DNA of 64,000 bases. Origin: Flavimobilis massiliensis (GTDB lineage: Bacteria > Actinomycetota > Actinomycetes > Actinomycetales > Cellulomonadaceae). Below the pieces are notes generated by a model that saw only the letters and a list, made by a program, of their open reading frames with translations, had not been told where the DNA came from and ran no database searches. Made by a program: the position numbers and the translations under genes. Below, one piece after another: positions 33,001 through 40,312 of the stretch; the first letter of the stretch is position 1; every line of letters begins with the position of its first letter. The DNA lies in NCBI RefSeq assembly GCF_900240335.1, contig NZ_LT964979.1:1798001-1862000 (forward strand). Direction: 5' to 3'.

Positions 33001-34112
33001 ACGCAGTCACGTTCCTGGACAACAACCGATGGTGGGTCTTCGACAACGTCGACGTGCGCTATACGACGGCGTTGACAACGTTCCGCCGCGGGGGCTCCAG
33101 TCTCGTCCGCTTCAACGGGCCCTTCCACTCGAGGGCGGAGCTCGACGCGGGTGCTGCCTCGTACATCACCGTCGAGGGCGGTGAGTTCCTCTCCTGGTCA
33201 GGCGGAGCGACCTTCCCTCTCTTGCCGTCGGGGGCTTCCGCCTCGGTGTTCGCACGGTTGAGGAGGTCGCCGCGGTTCGACGGGGCAGGAGGGCACCCGC
33301 TCGCGTTCCGCGCGGTTCAGGGAGACATCAACGCAACCCAGCAGAAGGGGCTGCTCAACCTCAGCAGCAGAGCGCCAGCGCAGCACGAGCTCCCAGTGCT
33401 CGCAGGCAAGTCGTTCTACCTCTGGGACCCCGACTTCGGCGAGCCGTACGCGACCGTCGACCGCGCAGAGCTCGAACGTCACTTGCTCACGAAGCGGATC
33501 CGACAGTCGCGGACGTCATCGTCGGCGTTCTTCGGGATCCCGGCGGCTTCTCCGGAAGAGCTGCCTCTTGCAAGAGCGCGAATCGCATTCCGAGACGTAA
33601 CGAACCAGACGAACTCGCGGACGGTCATCTCAGCACTGATCCCTCCCCACACCTCGGTGACCCACAAGGCGCCGTTCCTCTTCCGGCACTCACAGTCGGC
33701 ACCTGACGAGGCCTACTTCCTCGGCGTGCTGTCCTCGATTCCGCTCGACTGGTACGCGCGCCGATTTGTCGAGCTGACGCTTTCGTTCGAGATCCTCAAC
33801 GCCCTCCCGATCCCACGCCCGCCACTCTCCTCACCGCTTCGTGCCCGCGCCGTCGAGATCTCGGGCCGTCTCGCGGCCGTCGACGAGCGGTTCGAGGAAT
33901 GGGCCGCGGAGGTGGGGGTGCCTGTCGGCTCTGTCACCGACGACGTCATGAAGCAGGACCTCGTCGCAGAGCTCGACGCCCTCGTCTCCTTGCTCTACGA
34001 CCTCGAGCGGGACGACGTCGTGCACATCTTCGAGACGTTCCATCGCGGCTGGGACTATGGGCCACGCCTCGCGTCTGTTCTCCGCCACTTCGACCGGTGG
34101 AGCGACAGGTGA
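30057..34112 (+). CDS. Large Eco57I-like adenine-N6 DNA methyltransferase
   Basis: The 1351-residue protein has a methyltransferase core with SAM motif I AMGSGHF (residues 595-601) and catalytic motif IV NPPW (860-863), typical of N6-adenine methylases of the Eco57I/PglX kind. A long N-terminal region (about 1-560) is helical; the C-terminal part (about 1000-1350) is probably target recognition. I see no PD-(D/E)xK nuclease motif at the N-terminus. Restriction would then come from the PLD-helicase encoded next, overlapping by four bases. ATG 30057 has AGGGGA upstream. It uses more A/T-ending codons in places than its neighbours, hinting at acquisition. Confidence 0.85.
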   Translation: MNGAPLLPTIKSRSWEPEWLPEGWVAGERYASGSATAPFEVVVARASAAPRVADATRVWKARHGGRALDVLLVVTHGDTALVVGVSNASHGGGVPLSRVTACCTEAMTTSSPTALRSALAPLFASDPAAAEGLTNKGLFATHALTSFSKRHPDVWAAASELSRGIRERSGTDALTHLGWSVGMHGDAYVLRTDDEAHAVAVLLEGDEVFDRPSLRFGLGTSPVEHALALAAKQKVAWVQAVQGKRIRLYPVPHDLGVRRTGVTSYTEINLAHLGDDELGYVGLLLSPEALRDGGTAFQIVEESRIRATELGTRLRERIYVDVVPHLAEAVARRMTPPEEALDERGLADAYHRTLVILFRTLFVAYAEDRDLLPLVGPNAAGYDRVALKNRATEWARSIPAFSPTATDLWDDLRAIWSAVHDGSTEWGIPAYGGSIFDDALEDRPTLAGLTLTNAEIGPALLALLVDKDIDDEPGPVDFGALSVREFGTIYEGLLESSLSTAPVDLTLDAEQNYVPASGNDEVTARAGDVYFHNASGARKATGSYFTKEFAVEHLLSTSLEPTLEDHLDSVAKLLDAGRTADAAALFFDFRVADIAMGSGHFLVGALDVLARRMSVFLADHPIDAVTTELDSLRGEALRALERVGRTADDVALSQEALLRRQLAKRCLYGVDINLVAVELARLALWIHTFVPGLPMSSLDQHLIHGNSLTGIASTDELLEILEPGATNVTGGVAQSLFHDELLDGQHRASTTLRRAALLSEATIAETVLAEEIRAQAQADLAPVRAVYDVAFASRLRETFPEDQLPDVRTIAAVGWDALAAAAGRPSVQGLVEDLQPVHFPVAFPEVFDRDRPGFDVVLGNPPWEKVHVETHQWWGLRLPGSRSWSTAKRDAAIAEIRRTRPDLESAFQTDLMLSELARAALRVGPFPGIGSGHIDLYKAFCWRDWGLLREGGRAGVVFPRGAFSGSGTAAWRTDVIGHGAFDAVTFLDNNRWWVFDNVDVRYTTALTTFRRGGSSLVRFNGPFHSRAELDAGAASYITVEGGEFLSWSGGATFPLLPSGASASVFARLRRSPRFDGAGGHPLAFRAVQGDINATQQKGLLNLSSRAPAQHELPVLAGKSFYLWDPDFGEPYATVDRAELERHLLTKRIRQSRTSSSAFFGIPAASPEELPLARARIAFRDVTNQTNSRTVISALIPPHTSVTHKAPFLFRHSQSAPDEAYFLGVLSSIPLDWYARRFVELTLSFEILNALPIPRPPLSSPLRARAVEISGRLAAVDERFEEWAAEVGVPVGSVTDDVMKQDLVAELDALVSLLYDLERDDVVHIFETFHRGWDYGPRLASVLRHFDRWSDR

Positions 34113-37100
34113 CCGCGCCCCGTCCAGAGTTTTCGACCAACCATCCGGCCTCAGACATCACGGGAGGACGTTCCGTCGCACGCGACCTCACCAACGTCGT
34201 GGGTCACTACGTCGGCAAGAGCGCAGGCCCGGTGCAGCTCGATATCGCTACGGCCTACTTCAACGTGGGCGGCTTCCACGTCATCGCCGAGGCGCTCGAC
34301 AGCGTCTGGCCCGTGCGCCTCCTCATCGGCGCGGAGCCGACGGACACCCAGCAGCGCACTCGGCTCACACCCCTGACAGACCACGCCTCGAACGATCTCA
34401 ACCCTGAGCTCTCCCAGGCGCTCGACGACAACCTCGCGGCCCTCGCCGAGGAGCGTGACCTGGTGGGCTTCGGCCGCGAGCCCGACGCAGCCGCAGAGCG
34501 GCTCATCGAGTGGCTCGAACGTGAGGACGTCCACGTCCGACGACTCGAGAAGGGCTTCCTCCACGGCAAGGCGTACATCGTCGCTGACGACGTCGTCGTC
34601 GCAGGTTCGTCCAATCTCACCTATGCGGGCCTCATGCAGAACCGAGAGCTCAATGTCGGTGTCTACAACCCGACGCCCATCGCGGAGATCCACGCGTGGT
34701 TCGCCGAGCTCTGGGACGACGCCACCGACTTCGACCTCGCCGCCCTCTACCGCGCGCGGCGTGTTCCCCACGAGCCGTGGGTCGTCTTCCTCCGCATCCT
34801 TGACGAGCTCTACGGCGCCACTCTCGAGGCAGAGCTCGATACGTCGAACGAGCTGGGCCTCCGGCCGTTCCAGATCGACGGTGTCGCGCGCGCCCGCCGG
34901 ATCCTCCAACGGCGACGTGGCGTCATCGTCGCCGACGAGGTCGGCCTCGGCAAGACGTTCATCGCCGGGGAACTTATCCGTCGAGCGTCTGTCGAGCACC
35001 GGCAGAAAGTTCTCGTCATCGCGCCGGCAACCCTGCGGGACTCGACGTGGCACCCGTTCCTCGACGAGAAGAACCTCAAGGCAACCGTCCTGTCGTACGA
35101 GGAGCTGACGAAGAGGTACGCGGAAGGCACGCTCAGCGACGCGGCCGCGGACGAGTTCGCGCTCATCGTCGTCGACGAGGCCCACAACCTCCGCAACGCA
35201 CACGCAGAACGTTCCAGGACCATGCGCAAGGTGCTCGGTGGCGCCAACCCCAAGGACGTCGTCCTTCTCACCGCGACGCCCGTCAACAACGGACTCCAGG
35301 ACCTGCGGACCCTCGTCGGGTACATCAGTCCGTCCGACTCCGAGTTCGCCGACATCGGCATCCCCTCGATCGACGAGTACATCCGTCGCGCGATGGCGAT
35401 CGACCCCGACGAGCTCACGGGCGCTGCCCTCTTCGACCTCATCGACGCGATCACCGTCCGCCGCACCCGCAGTTTCATCACCTCGCAGTACCCCGGGGAG
35501 GCGACCTTCCCGCAACCGGTTCTCGCCACCGTGACGTACAGGCTCGACGACGTCCTCCCGGGGATCTTCGACCGCGTTGCCGCCGCCCTTGGCAAGGACA
35601 CCGACGACGCCCTCACCGATACCACCGACTCGTCGCTCACCATGGCGCGCTACGTCCCGTCGCGCTTCCTGCGCACCGACGGCGACGTCGCGCAGTACCA
35701 GGTGCAGAACGCGGGCCTCCTCAGGTCGGCGCTGCTCAAACGCTTCGAGTCCTCGCACGTCGCGTTTGCACGGACACTGACGACGATGATCCGGGCGCAC
35801 GACGCGTTCCTCGACGCCCTCGACCAGGGACGGGTCCTCATCGGTGATGCCCTGCGCGAGTGGGCCGCATCCGACTCCGACGACATCGACGCGGTGCTCA
35901 GCGGCATTGACGACGATGGGGGTCTCGAGCTCACCGACCTCCGTCTCTACGACGAGGACGCCCTGCGCGAGTGCGTCTGCGCAGACAAGGCTCTTCTCCA
36001 GCAGCTTCACGACGACGTCGACGGCCTCTCGTGGCAGAACGACCCGAAGATCGCCGCACTCCGGGAGGAGCTCGTCGAGATCGCACGGGTTGCCCGAGAG
36101 ACGGGCATCGGTGACCAGGACACGCGGGACAAGCGCAAGGTCCTCGTGTTCACCTACTTCGCCGACACTGCGGACTACCTCAGCGAGGCACTCGCCGAGC
36201 TTGTCGCGACCGACGACGAGCTCGCCGACTACCGGGGCCGCATCGTGTGCGCGACCGGGCGCGACCGCCTCGAGCGCCAGGACGCCATCGAAGGCTTCGC
36301 ACCAGCAACCGCCAAGCACAACGGAGACTGGACGAAGCTCGCCGAGGGCGACGACAGGTACGACCTCGCGATCGCCACGGACGTCCTCGCGGAGGGAGTC
36401 AACCTTCAGCAGGCCGGCCACATCATCAACTACGACCTGCCCTGGAACCCCATGCGCCTCGTCCAGAGGCACGGCCGAATCGACCGCATCGGATCACGTC
36501 ACGCCAAGATCCACCTCCGGTCCTTCTTCCCGGACGACCACCTCGAGGAGCTTCTTGGACTCGAGAAGCGCATCCAGGTCAAGCTCAAGACCGCCGGCGC
36601 GACGTTCGGCACCGGGCACGTCGTCGCCTCGGTCGAGGCCGTGGAGAGAAACCTCACGGAGACGCGCGCCGAGATCGAACGCTGGCGTCTCGAGGACGCA
36701 GGCATCGTCGACGCAAGCGCCACGGCCAGCTCGGAGGAATACCGCAGGCGCCTCGAACGCGCATTCAAGTCCACCGATATGCGCCGCCGGGTTACCGAAC
36801 TGCCATGGGGTGCGGGGACTTGGCTTCGCGACGACGCGGCAACCCCGGGCGTCGTCATGTGCGTCAAGGTCGCCGACCACGCGCGGCCGCAGCTCCGCTG
36901 GGTCCCGTTCGTCGACCACCATGGCGACGCGACCTGGCCGGGTCCCCGCTACGACCTCGCGCGCATCGGCGACGAGGTCGCACTCGACAGCTCGACGCTC
37001 GTCGCACTGCAGAAGGCCGACCCCGGCACCTCGGACCGCCGCGCAGACCCTGTGGATCCACGGCCCGACGACCTTCTCGACGCGGTCTATCGAGCCTGGG

Positions 37101-37459
37101 ACGTCGTGCAGCGGGACGTGCTCACCGAGTGGAACCGCCAGGCGAGCACGCCTCAGGAGCCCGTCGTGCCCAAGCAGATGCGGGACGCCGCCGAGCTCGT
37201 CCTCCGTCACGGAGATGTGCTCGGTGACGCGACCGACACACTGCACCGGCGGCTCAAGCAGAACGTCGAGAACCGCGTCGTACGCGAAGTACGACGCGTC
37301 GTCAGGGAGAACGCGACGAGCGCGACCGCGACGGTCACAGCGCTCGCTCAGCTCGCCGACGAGCTTCGCCTCAGAGTTCCGGTCCGGCCCGAACCGCTGC
37401 CGGAGGTCGAGCTCGAGGACGTTCGCCTCGTCGCCTGGGTCGCGGTTCATCGCGGATGA
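34109..37459 (+). CDS. PLD-nuclease/SNF2-like helicase fusion
   Basis: The 1116-residue protein begins with a phospholipase-D-type nuclease domain: HGKAYIVADD (His152, Lys154) and AGSSNLTYAG (Asn169), one HKD half, so a dimer is needed. A superfamily-2 helicase follows: Walker A ADEVGLGKTF (Lys282), VVDEAHNLRN (DEAH 356-359), LLTATPVNN, and C-terminal motif VI QRHGRIDRIGS (about 786-796). The last 300 residues are unassigned. GTG 34109 overlaps the methylase stop. A methylase with a separate PLD-helicase could form a restriction or DISARM/BREX-related system; I cannot fit it to a named one. Confidence 0.85.
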   Translation: MTAPRPEFSTNHPASDITGGRSVARDLTNVVGHYVGKSAGPVQLDIATAYFNVGGFHVIAEALDSVWPVRLLIGAEPTDTQQRTRLTPLTDHASNDLNPELSQALDDNLAALAEERDLVGFGREPDAAAERLIEWLEREDVHVRRLEKGFLHGKAYIVADDVVVAGSSNLTYAGLMQNRELNVGVYNPTPIAEIHAWFAELWDDATDFDLAALYRARRVPHEPWVVFLRILDELYGATLEAELDTSNELGLRPFQIDGVARARRILQRRRGVIVADEVGLGKTFIAGELIRRASVEHRQKVLVIAPATLRDSTWHPFLDEKNLKATVLSYEELTKRYAEGTLSDAAADEFALIVVDEAHNLRNAHAERSRTMRKVLGGANPKDVVLLTATPVNNGLQDLRTLVGYISPSDSEFADIGIPSIDEYIRRAMAIDPDELTGAALFDLIDAITVRRTRSFITSQYPGEATFPQPVLATVTYRLDDVLPGIFDRVAAALGKDTDDALTDTTDSSLTMARYVPSRFLRTDGDVAQYQVQNAGLLRSALLKRFESSHVAFARTLTTMIRAHDAFLDALDQGRVLIGDALREWAASDSDDIDAVLSGIDDDGGLELTDLRLYDEDALRECVCADKALLQQLHDDVDGLSWQNDPKIAALREELVEIARVARETGIGDQDTRDKRKVLVFTYFADTADYLSEALAELVATDDELADYRGRIVCATGRDRLERQDAIEGFAPATAKHNGDWTKLAEGDDRYDLAIATDVLAEGVNLQQAGHIINYDLPWNPMRLVQRHGRIDRIGSRHAKIHLRSFFPDDHLEELLGLEKRIQVKLKTAGATFGTGHVVASVEAVERNLTETRAEIERWRLEDAGIVDASATASSEEYRRRLERAFKSTDMRRRVTELPWGAGTWLRDDAATPGVVMCVKVADHARPQLRWVPFVDHHGDATWPGPRYDLARIGDEVALDSSTLVALQKADPGTSDRRADPVDPRPDDLLDAVYRAWDVVQRDVLTEWNRQASTPQEPVVPKQMRDAAELVLRHGDVLGDATDTLHRRLKQNVENRVVREVRRVVRENATSATATVTALAQLADELRLRVPVRPEPLPEVELEDVRLVAWVAVHRG

Positions 37460-37503
37460 ATGTCCGTGGCTCCCGATACGGTCGGTGACGAACGGAGGAT
37501 CAC

Positions 37504-38619
37504 ATGACATACGACGCGCGCATCGCGGTATCGGCCGGGCTCGATCATCTTGCCGACCGTCTCGGGCCGATCATCGCCGAGAGACTCCCGGTCGACCTCG
37601 CCGGGCTGCCCTGGACGGCGGTGCTCAACCAGCTCGACCAGATTGCTGGCCGCCCGCCACGCGTCTACAGCGCGACTGATCTGCAGGCACAGCTGAAGAT
37701 GCTCACTCGCCGGCTCGGAGCGCTCGGGTACCCGTTCGACGACAGCAAGCAGACAGTGAGCACGCTCGGCCGTGAGCTGACGATCGTGCGCAATGCTCGT
37801 GCCCACGGCGACGACTTCAGCGCGCTCGACGCGTGGCGCGCGCTGGACTACTGCGTCCGGTTGCTCGAGCACTTCGGTGACGGGGGCGCAGACCGTGCAC
37901 GCGAGCTGCGCCACGCAACCTTCGAGGTCTATGTCGCGGAGCAGGGAGTCGGCGCTGCCGCGCCCGCGCCACTCCCACCAGCAGAAGTCGAGCCCGCACC
38001 GACCACTGCACGCTCCGTCGACGTCGTGACGCCACCCGCGGGCGCATTCGACCGCGACACGACACCGGACGCCACTGTCGTGGGCGAGGCCCGCATGCCG
38101 TTCGAACCGTGGGCCGTCGTCGCCGCGGGCGAGGTCGACGTCCTCGACAACCTGCGCAAGGTCCCCGCGAAAAACAAGGTCCGGGCCGTCGCCTCAGAGA
38201 TCGTCGACGCCGAGTGGCCGATCCACCTCGACCGGCTCACCGCCCTCGTCGCCGCGTCGTTCGGCCTCAGGCGCATGCATCCGCCCCGCGCGAAGAAGAT
38301 CAGTCACCAGGCACGCCAGGCCGGCGTCTGCGTCGACGAGCACAACTTCGTCTGGCCTGACGCCGAGACCGCCGAGACCTGGACGGAGTTCCGTCCCAAC
38401 GCGAGCAACGTGCCCCGGCCTTTCGAGCACGTGAGCCCCGTCGAGATCGCCAACGCCCTCGCTTTCCATCGGGAGCACCTGCCGGACGCCGACGAAGACA
38501 CCATCGCGCGCGCCACGCTCCAGACCTTCGGCCGGTCCCGCCGCACCAAGTCCGTGGATGCGCACCTCGCGCTCGCGACCGCCGTTGCATCTCAGATCGC
38601 CCCGGTGACCGCATCGTGA
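37504..38619 (+). CDS. HEPN (Swt1-like) and DUF3320-type protein
   Basis: The 371-residue protein has an N-terminal helical HEPN-type domain with the RNase motif R-x4-H as RNARAH (Arg96 to His101), as in Swt1-family HEPN proteins. After a Pro/Ala-rich linker (about 150-200), a C-terminal winged domain resembles DUF3320: DNLRKVPAKNKVRAVASEIV, then VDEHNFVWP and PFEHVSPVEIANAL. HEPN domains in defence loci often cut RNA as an abortive response. It begins 44 bases after the helicase gene with GGAGGATCAC upstream. Its stop overlaps the GNAT toxin gene by four bases. Confidence 0.8.
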   Translation: MTYDARIAVSAGLDHLADRLGPIIAERLPVDLAGLPWTAVLNQLDQIAGRPPRVYSATDLQAQLKMLTRRLGALGYPFDDSKQTVSTLGRELTIVRNARAHGDDFSALDAWRALDYCVRLLEHFGDGGADRARELRHATFEVYVAEQGVGAAAPAPLPPAEVEPAPTTARSVDVVTPPAGAFDRDTTPDATVVGEARMPFEPWAVVAAGEVDVLDNLRKVPAKNKVRAVASEIVDAEWPIHLDRLTALVAASFGLRRMHPPRAKKISHQARQAGVCVDEHNFVWPDAETAETWTEFRPNASNVPRPFEHVSPVEIANALAFHREHLPDADEDTIARATLQTFGRSRRTKSVDAHLALATAVASQIAPVTAS

Positions 38620-39134
38620 CGATCCTGCGGATCGACCCCTTCAACGCCGACATCGTGAGGGCCTCACCGTTCGACTGCGGCGAGCCCGAGCTGAACGCCT
38701 GGCTGGCACGCTACGCAGGCCAGAACGAACGCAAAGGCTCGCCCCGCACACGGCTACTCCTCGACGTTAACGAGTGCTGCGTCGCGGGCTACGTCTCGAC
38801 AACAGCGTTTCAGCTGGAACCTGCCAAAGGCGCGACTGCTGTCGGCGCCAGCGGGCGGTACCCGATCTCTGCCGTTCTCATCGCACGCCTCGCCATTCAC
38901 CGCCCCTATCAGGGGCAGGGTGCGGGCGGCCTGCTTCTCACTGCCACGCTCGAGTCACTCGCTGATGCCTCGAAGACTGTCGGCTTCGAGATCATCGTCG
39001 TCCACGCGCTGCATGAGACAGCCGCTGGCTTCTATCTACGCCACGGCTTCCGGCGATCACTCGATGAGCCACGCACCCTCTACATGACGGTGACTGACCT
39101 TCGCGCGGCGTTCGGTTCCTCGAACGTGCAGTAG
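38616..39134 (+). CDS. TacT-like GNAT acetyltransferase toxin
   Basis: The 172-residue protein has the GNAT fold of TacT/AtaT-type toxins, which acetylate aminoacyl-tRNA and stop translation. The acetyl-CoA loop is RPYQGQGAGG (residues 96-105) and the catalytic tyrosine is Tyr140 in AAGFYLRHGF. The N-terminal FDCGEPELNAWLARYAGQNE is typical. The usual DUF1778 antitoxin is encoded downstream rather than upstream. The GTG overlaps the HEPN gene stop by four bases, so the toxin is translationally tied to the defence operon. No promoter of its own is seen. Confidence 0.85.
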   Translation: MTILRIDPFNADIVRASPFDCGEPELNAWLARYAGQNERKGSPRTRLLLDVNECCVAGYVSTTAFQLEPAKGATAVGASGRYPISAVLIARLAIHRPYQGQGAGGLLLTATLESLADASKTVGFEIIVVHALHETAAGFYLRHGFRRSLDEPRTLYMTVTDLRAAFGSSNVQ

Positions 39135-39141
39135 CGCGCCC

Positions 39142-39170
39142 TTGACGCGTACTCACCTGGTGTGTACGTT
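39142..39170 (+). promoter_or_regulatory. Antitoxin promoter
   Basis: TTGACG (39142-39147), a 17-bp spacer and TACGTT (39165-39170) form an almost ideal promoter. Six bases later an ATG (39177) opens a leaderless seven-codon frame, MFSVHTR and stop at 39200, ahead of the true antitoxin gene. Confidence 0.75.
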
Positions 39171-39206
39171 CAAGACATGTTCAGCGTACACACCAGGTGA
39201 GTACGC
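39147..39206. promoter_or_regulatory. Inverted pair of operators over the antitoxin promoter
   Basis: Arms 39147-39168 and 39185-39206 are perfect 22-bp complements. Each arm is itself a near-palindrome, GTACTCACCTGGTGTGTAC, so there are two operators facing each other: one covers the -35/-10 spacer, the other the start of the transcript. It is a likely site for the DUF1778 or GNAT-DUF1778 complex. Confidence 0.75.
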
Positions 39207-39271
39207 CACGACACATGCCCCTCACGCATCACCCTCCACGCTCCGCACCGCGTGGGGGCGAAGGAGTACTC

Positions 39272-39589
39272 GTGAACGCCCACACGGCAACATCCACTCG
39301 ATCCGAGCGTCTCAACCTCCGGATCTCCCCCGACGCGCTGCAGACGATCCGTGCCGCCGCCGCCGCACAGCAGCAAGACGTCACGTCCTTCGTCCTCGGC
39401 GCCGCGCTCGACTCCGCGCGCGACGTTCTGCTGCGCGAGCAGATCATGTACCTCACACCCGAGGGCATGAAGCAGATTGAAGACGCCCTTGACGCTGAGC
39501 CGCGCGCGATCCCTGAGCTCGTCGACGCGATTCAGAAGAGCCGGCAGCGGTTCGGAGTCTCCCAGACCACGGGTCACGCCGTCCGGTAG
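39272..39589 (+). CDS. DUF1778 (TacA-like) antitoxin
   Basis: The 105-residue protein has the ribbon-helix-helix DNA-binding domain of DUF1778 antitoxins: SERLNLRISPDALQTIRAAA and VTSFVLGAALDSARDVLLRE (about residues 10-56), then a C-terminal part that would wrap the GNAT toxin. GTG 39272 has AAGGAG upstream. The gene is preceded by its own promoter inside an operator pair, while the partner toxin lies upstream in the defence operon. That reverses the usual antitoxin-then-toxin order. Confidence 0.85.
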   Translation: MNAHTATSTRSERLNLRISPDALQTIRAAAAAQQQDVTSFVLGAALDSARDVLLREQIMYLTPEGMKQIEDALDAEPRAIPELVDAIQKSRQRFGVSQTTGHAVR

Positions 39590-39611
39590 TTCGGCCTGAG
39601 GAGCTGAGCAC

Positions 39612-39875
39612 ATGGACAAGCACACCGACGTCACCGGCACCGCGTTCACGGATGCCGACATCGAGCGATGGGCTGCAGTCGCGGAGTCGGACGCGGGCTA
39701 CACGGGCGATCACCTCGGCGTAGCACGCCCCGGCCGCCCCGTGAGCGTCGGCGCGCACGCGAAGCCCTTCACCCTCCGGCTCGACGCAGCACGCCGCGCC
39801 AAGCTCGACGAGGCCGCTCAGGCCCGCGGCACGACACCGTCCCAGCTGGTGCGCGACCTCATCGACTCGCTCTGA
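39612..39875 (+). CDS. Ribbon-helix-helix (CopG-like) small protein
   Basis: The 87-residue protein has an acidic N-terminal half and a C-terminal ribbon-helix-helix domain, PFTLRLDAARRAKLDEAAQA, then TPSQLVRDLIDSL. GAGGAG precedes the ATG. It lies 22 bases after the DUF1778 gene and probably shares its transcript. Such proteins are usually antitoxins; no adjacent toxin (PIN, BrnT, RelE) is seen. It could be a second antitoxin or a corepressor. Confidence 0.75.
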   Translation: MDKHTDVTGTAFTDADIERWAAVAESDAGYTGDHLGVARPGRPVSVGAHAKPFTLRLDAARRAKLDEAAQARGTTPSQLVRDLIDSL

Positions 39876-39902
39876 GCCGTCAACCCCGGCCCCGTCGGCG
39901 AC

Positions 39903-40154
39903 TCACAGACCCACAGGTTCCGCCTCCCCAGGCGGCTCCCACCCCATCGCGGCCTGCGCCCCTCGCAGCACAGCGGCAGCTGGCGTGAGCCGCATGAGGC
40001 CGTTCCGCACGGTCTGCCGCCAGCCACCACCGAGGTGCGCGCCGAACCGCCCGGACGCGACCGACGCCCGCGCAAGTGACCGGCACCGCGGGCGTCGGGC
40101 AGCGTCGAACCCGGCGAGCGCGGGCGCGAGCCTGCCACCTGCCGTGTGCGCCAT
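39903..40154 (-). CDS. Small basic hypothetical protein
   Basis: An 83-residue frame begins MAHTAGGRLAPALAGF and includes SGRFGAHLGGGWRQTVRNGL, ending near EPPGEAEPVGL. GAGGAA lies nine bases before the ATG. I know no family. The opposite strand has no gene here, which favours it being real. It converges on the ribbon-helix-helix gene, with 27 bases between stops. Confidence 0.45.
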   Translation of the reverse strand: MAHTAGGRLAPALAGFDAARRPRCRSLARASVASGRFGAHLGGGWRQTVRNGLMRLTPAAAVLRGAQAAMGWEPPGEAEPVGL

Positions 40155-40312
40155 GGTGGTTCCTCGGGGCGTTCGACGATGTTCTCTCATGCTACGGCGC
40201 GACCTCGGAGCGGCCCGGGTGCGCATGCCCACAGGAACGTCGTGAGCGACCGTCGTCCACAGATTTCGCCGCCACCCTCGCGACGTCTCGCAGACGCACC
40301 TAGCGTCCCCGC

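Noticed and set aside
39597..40312. A toxin partner for the second ribbon-helix-helix gene
   Set aside because: No PIN, RelE, BrnT or HipA-like frame is present on either strand; only one small unassigned minus-strand frame.
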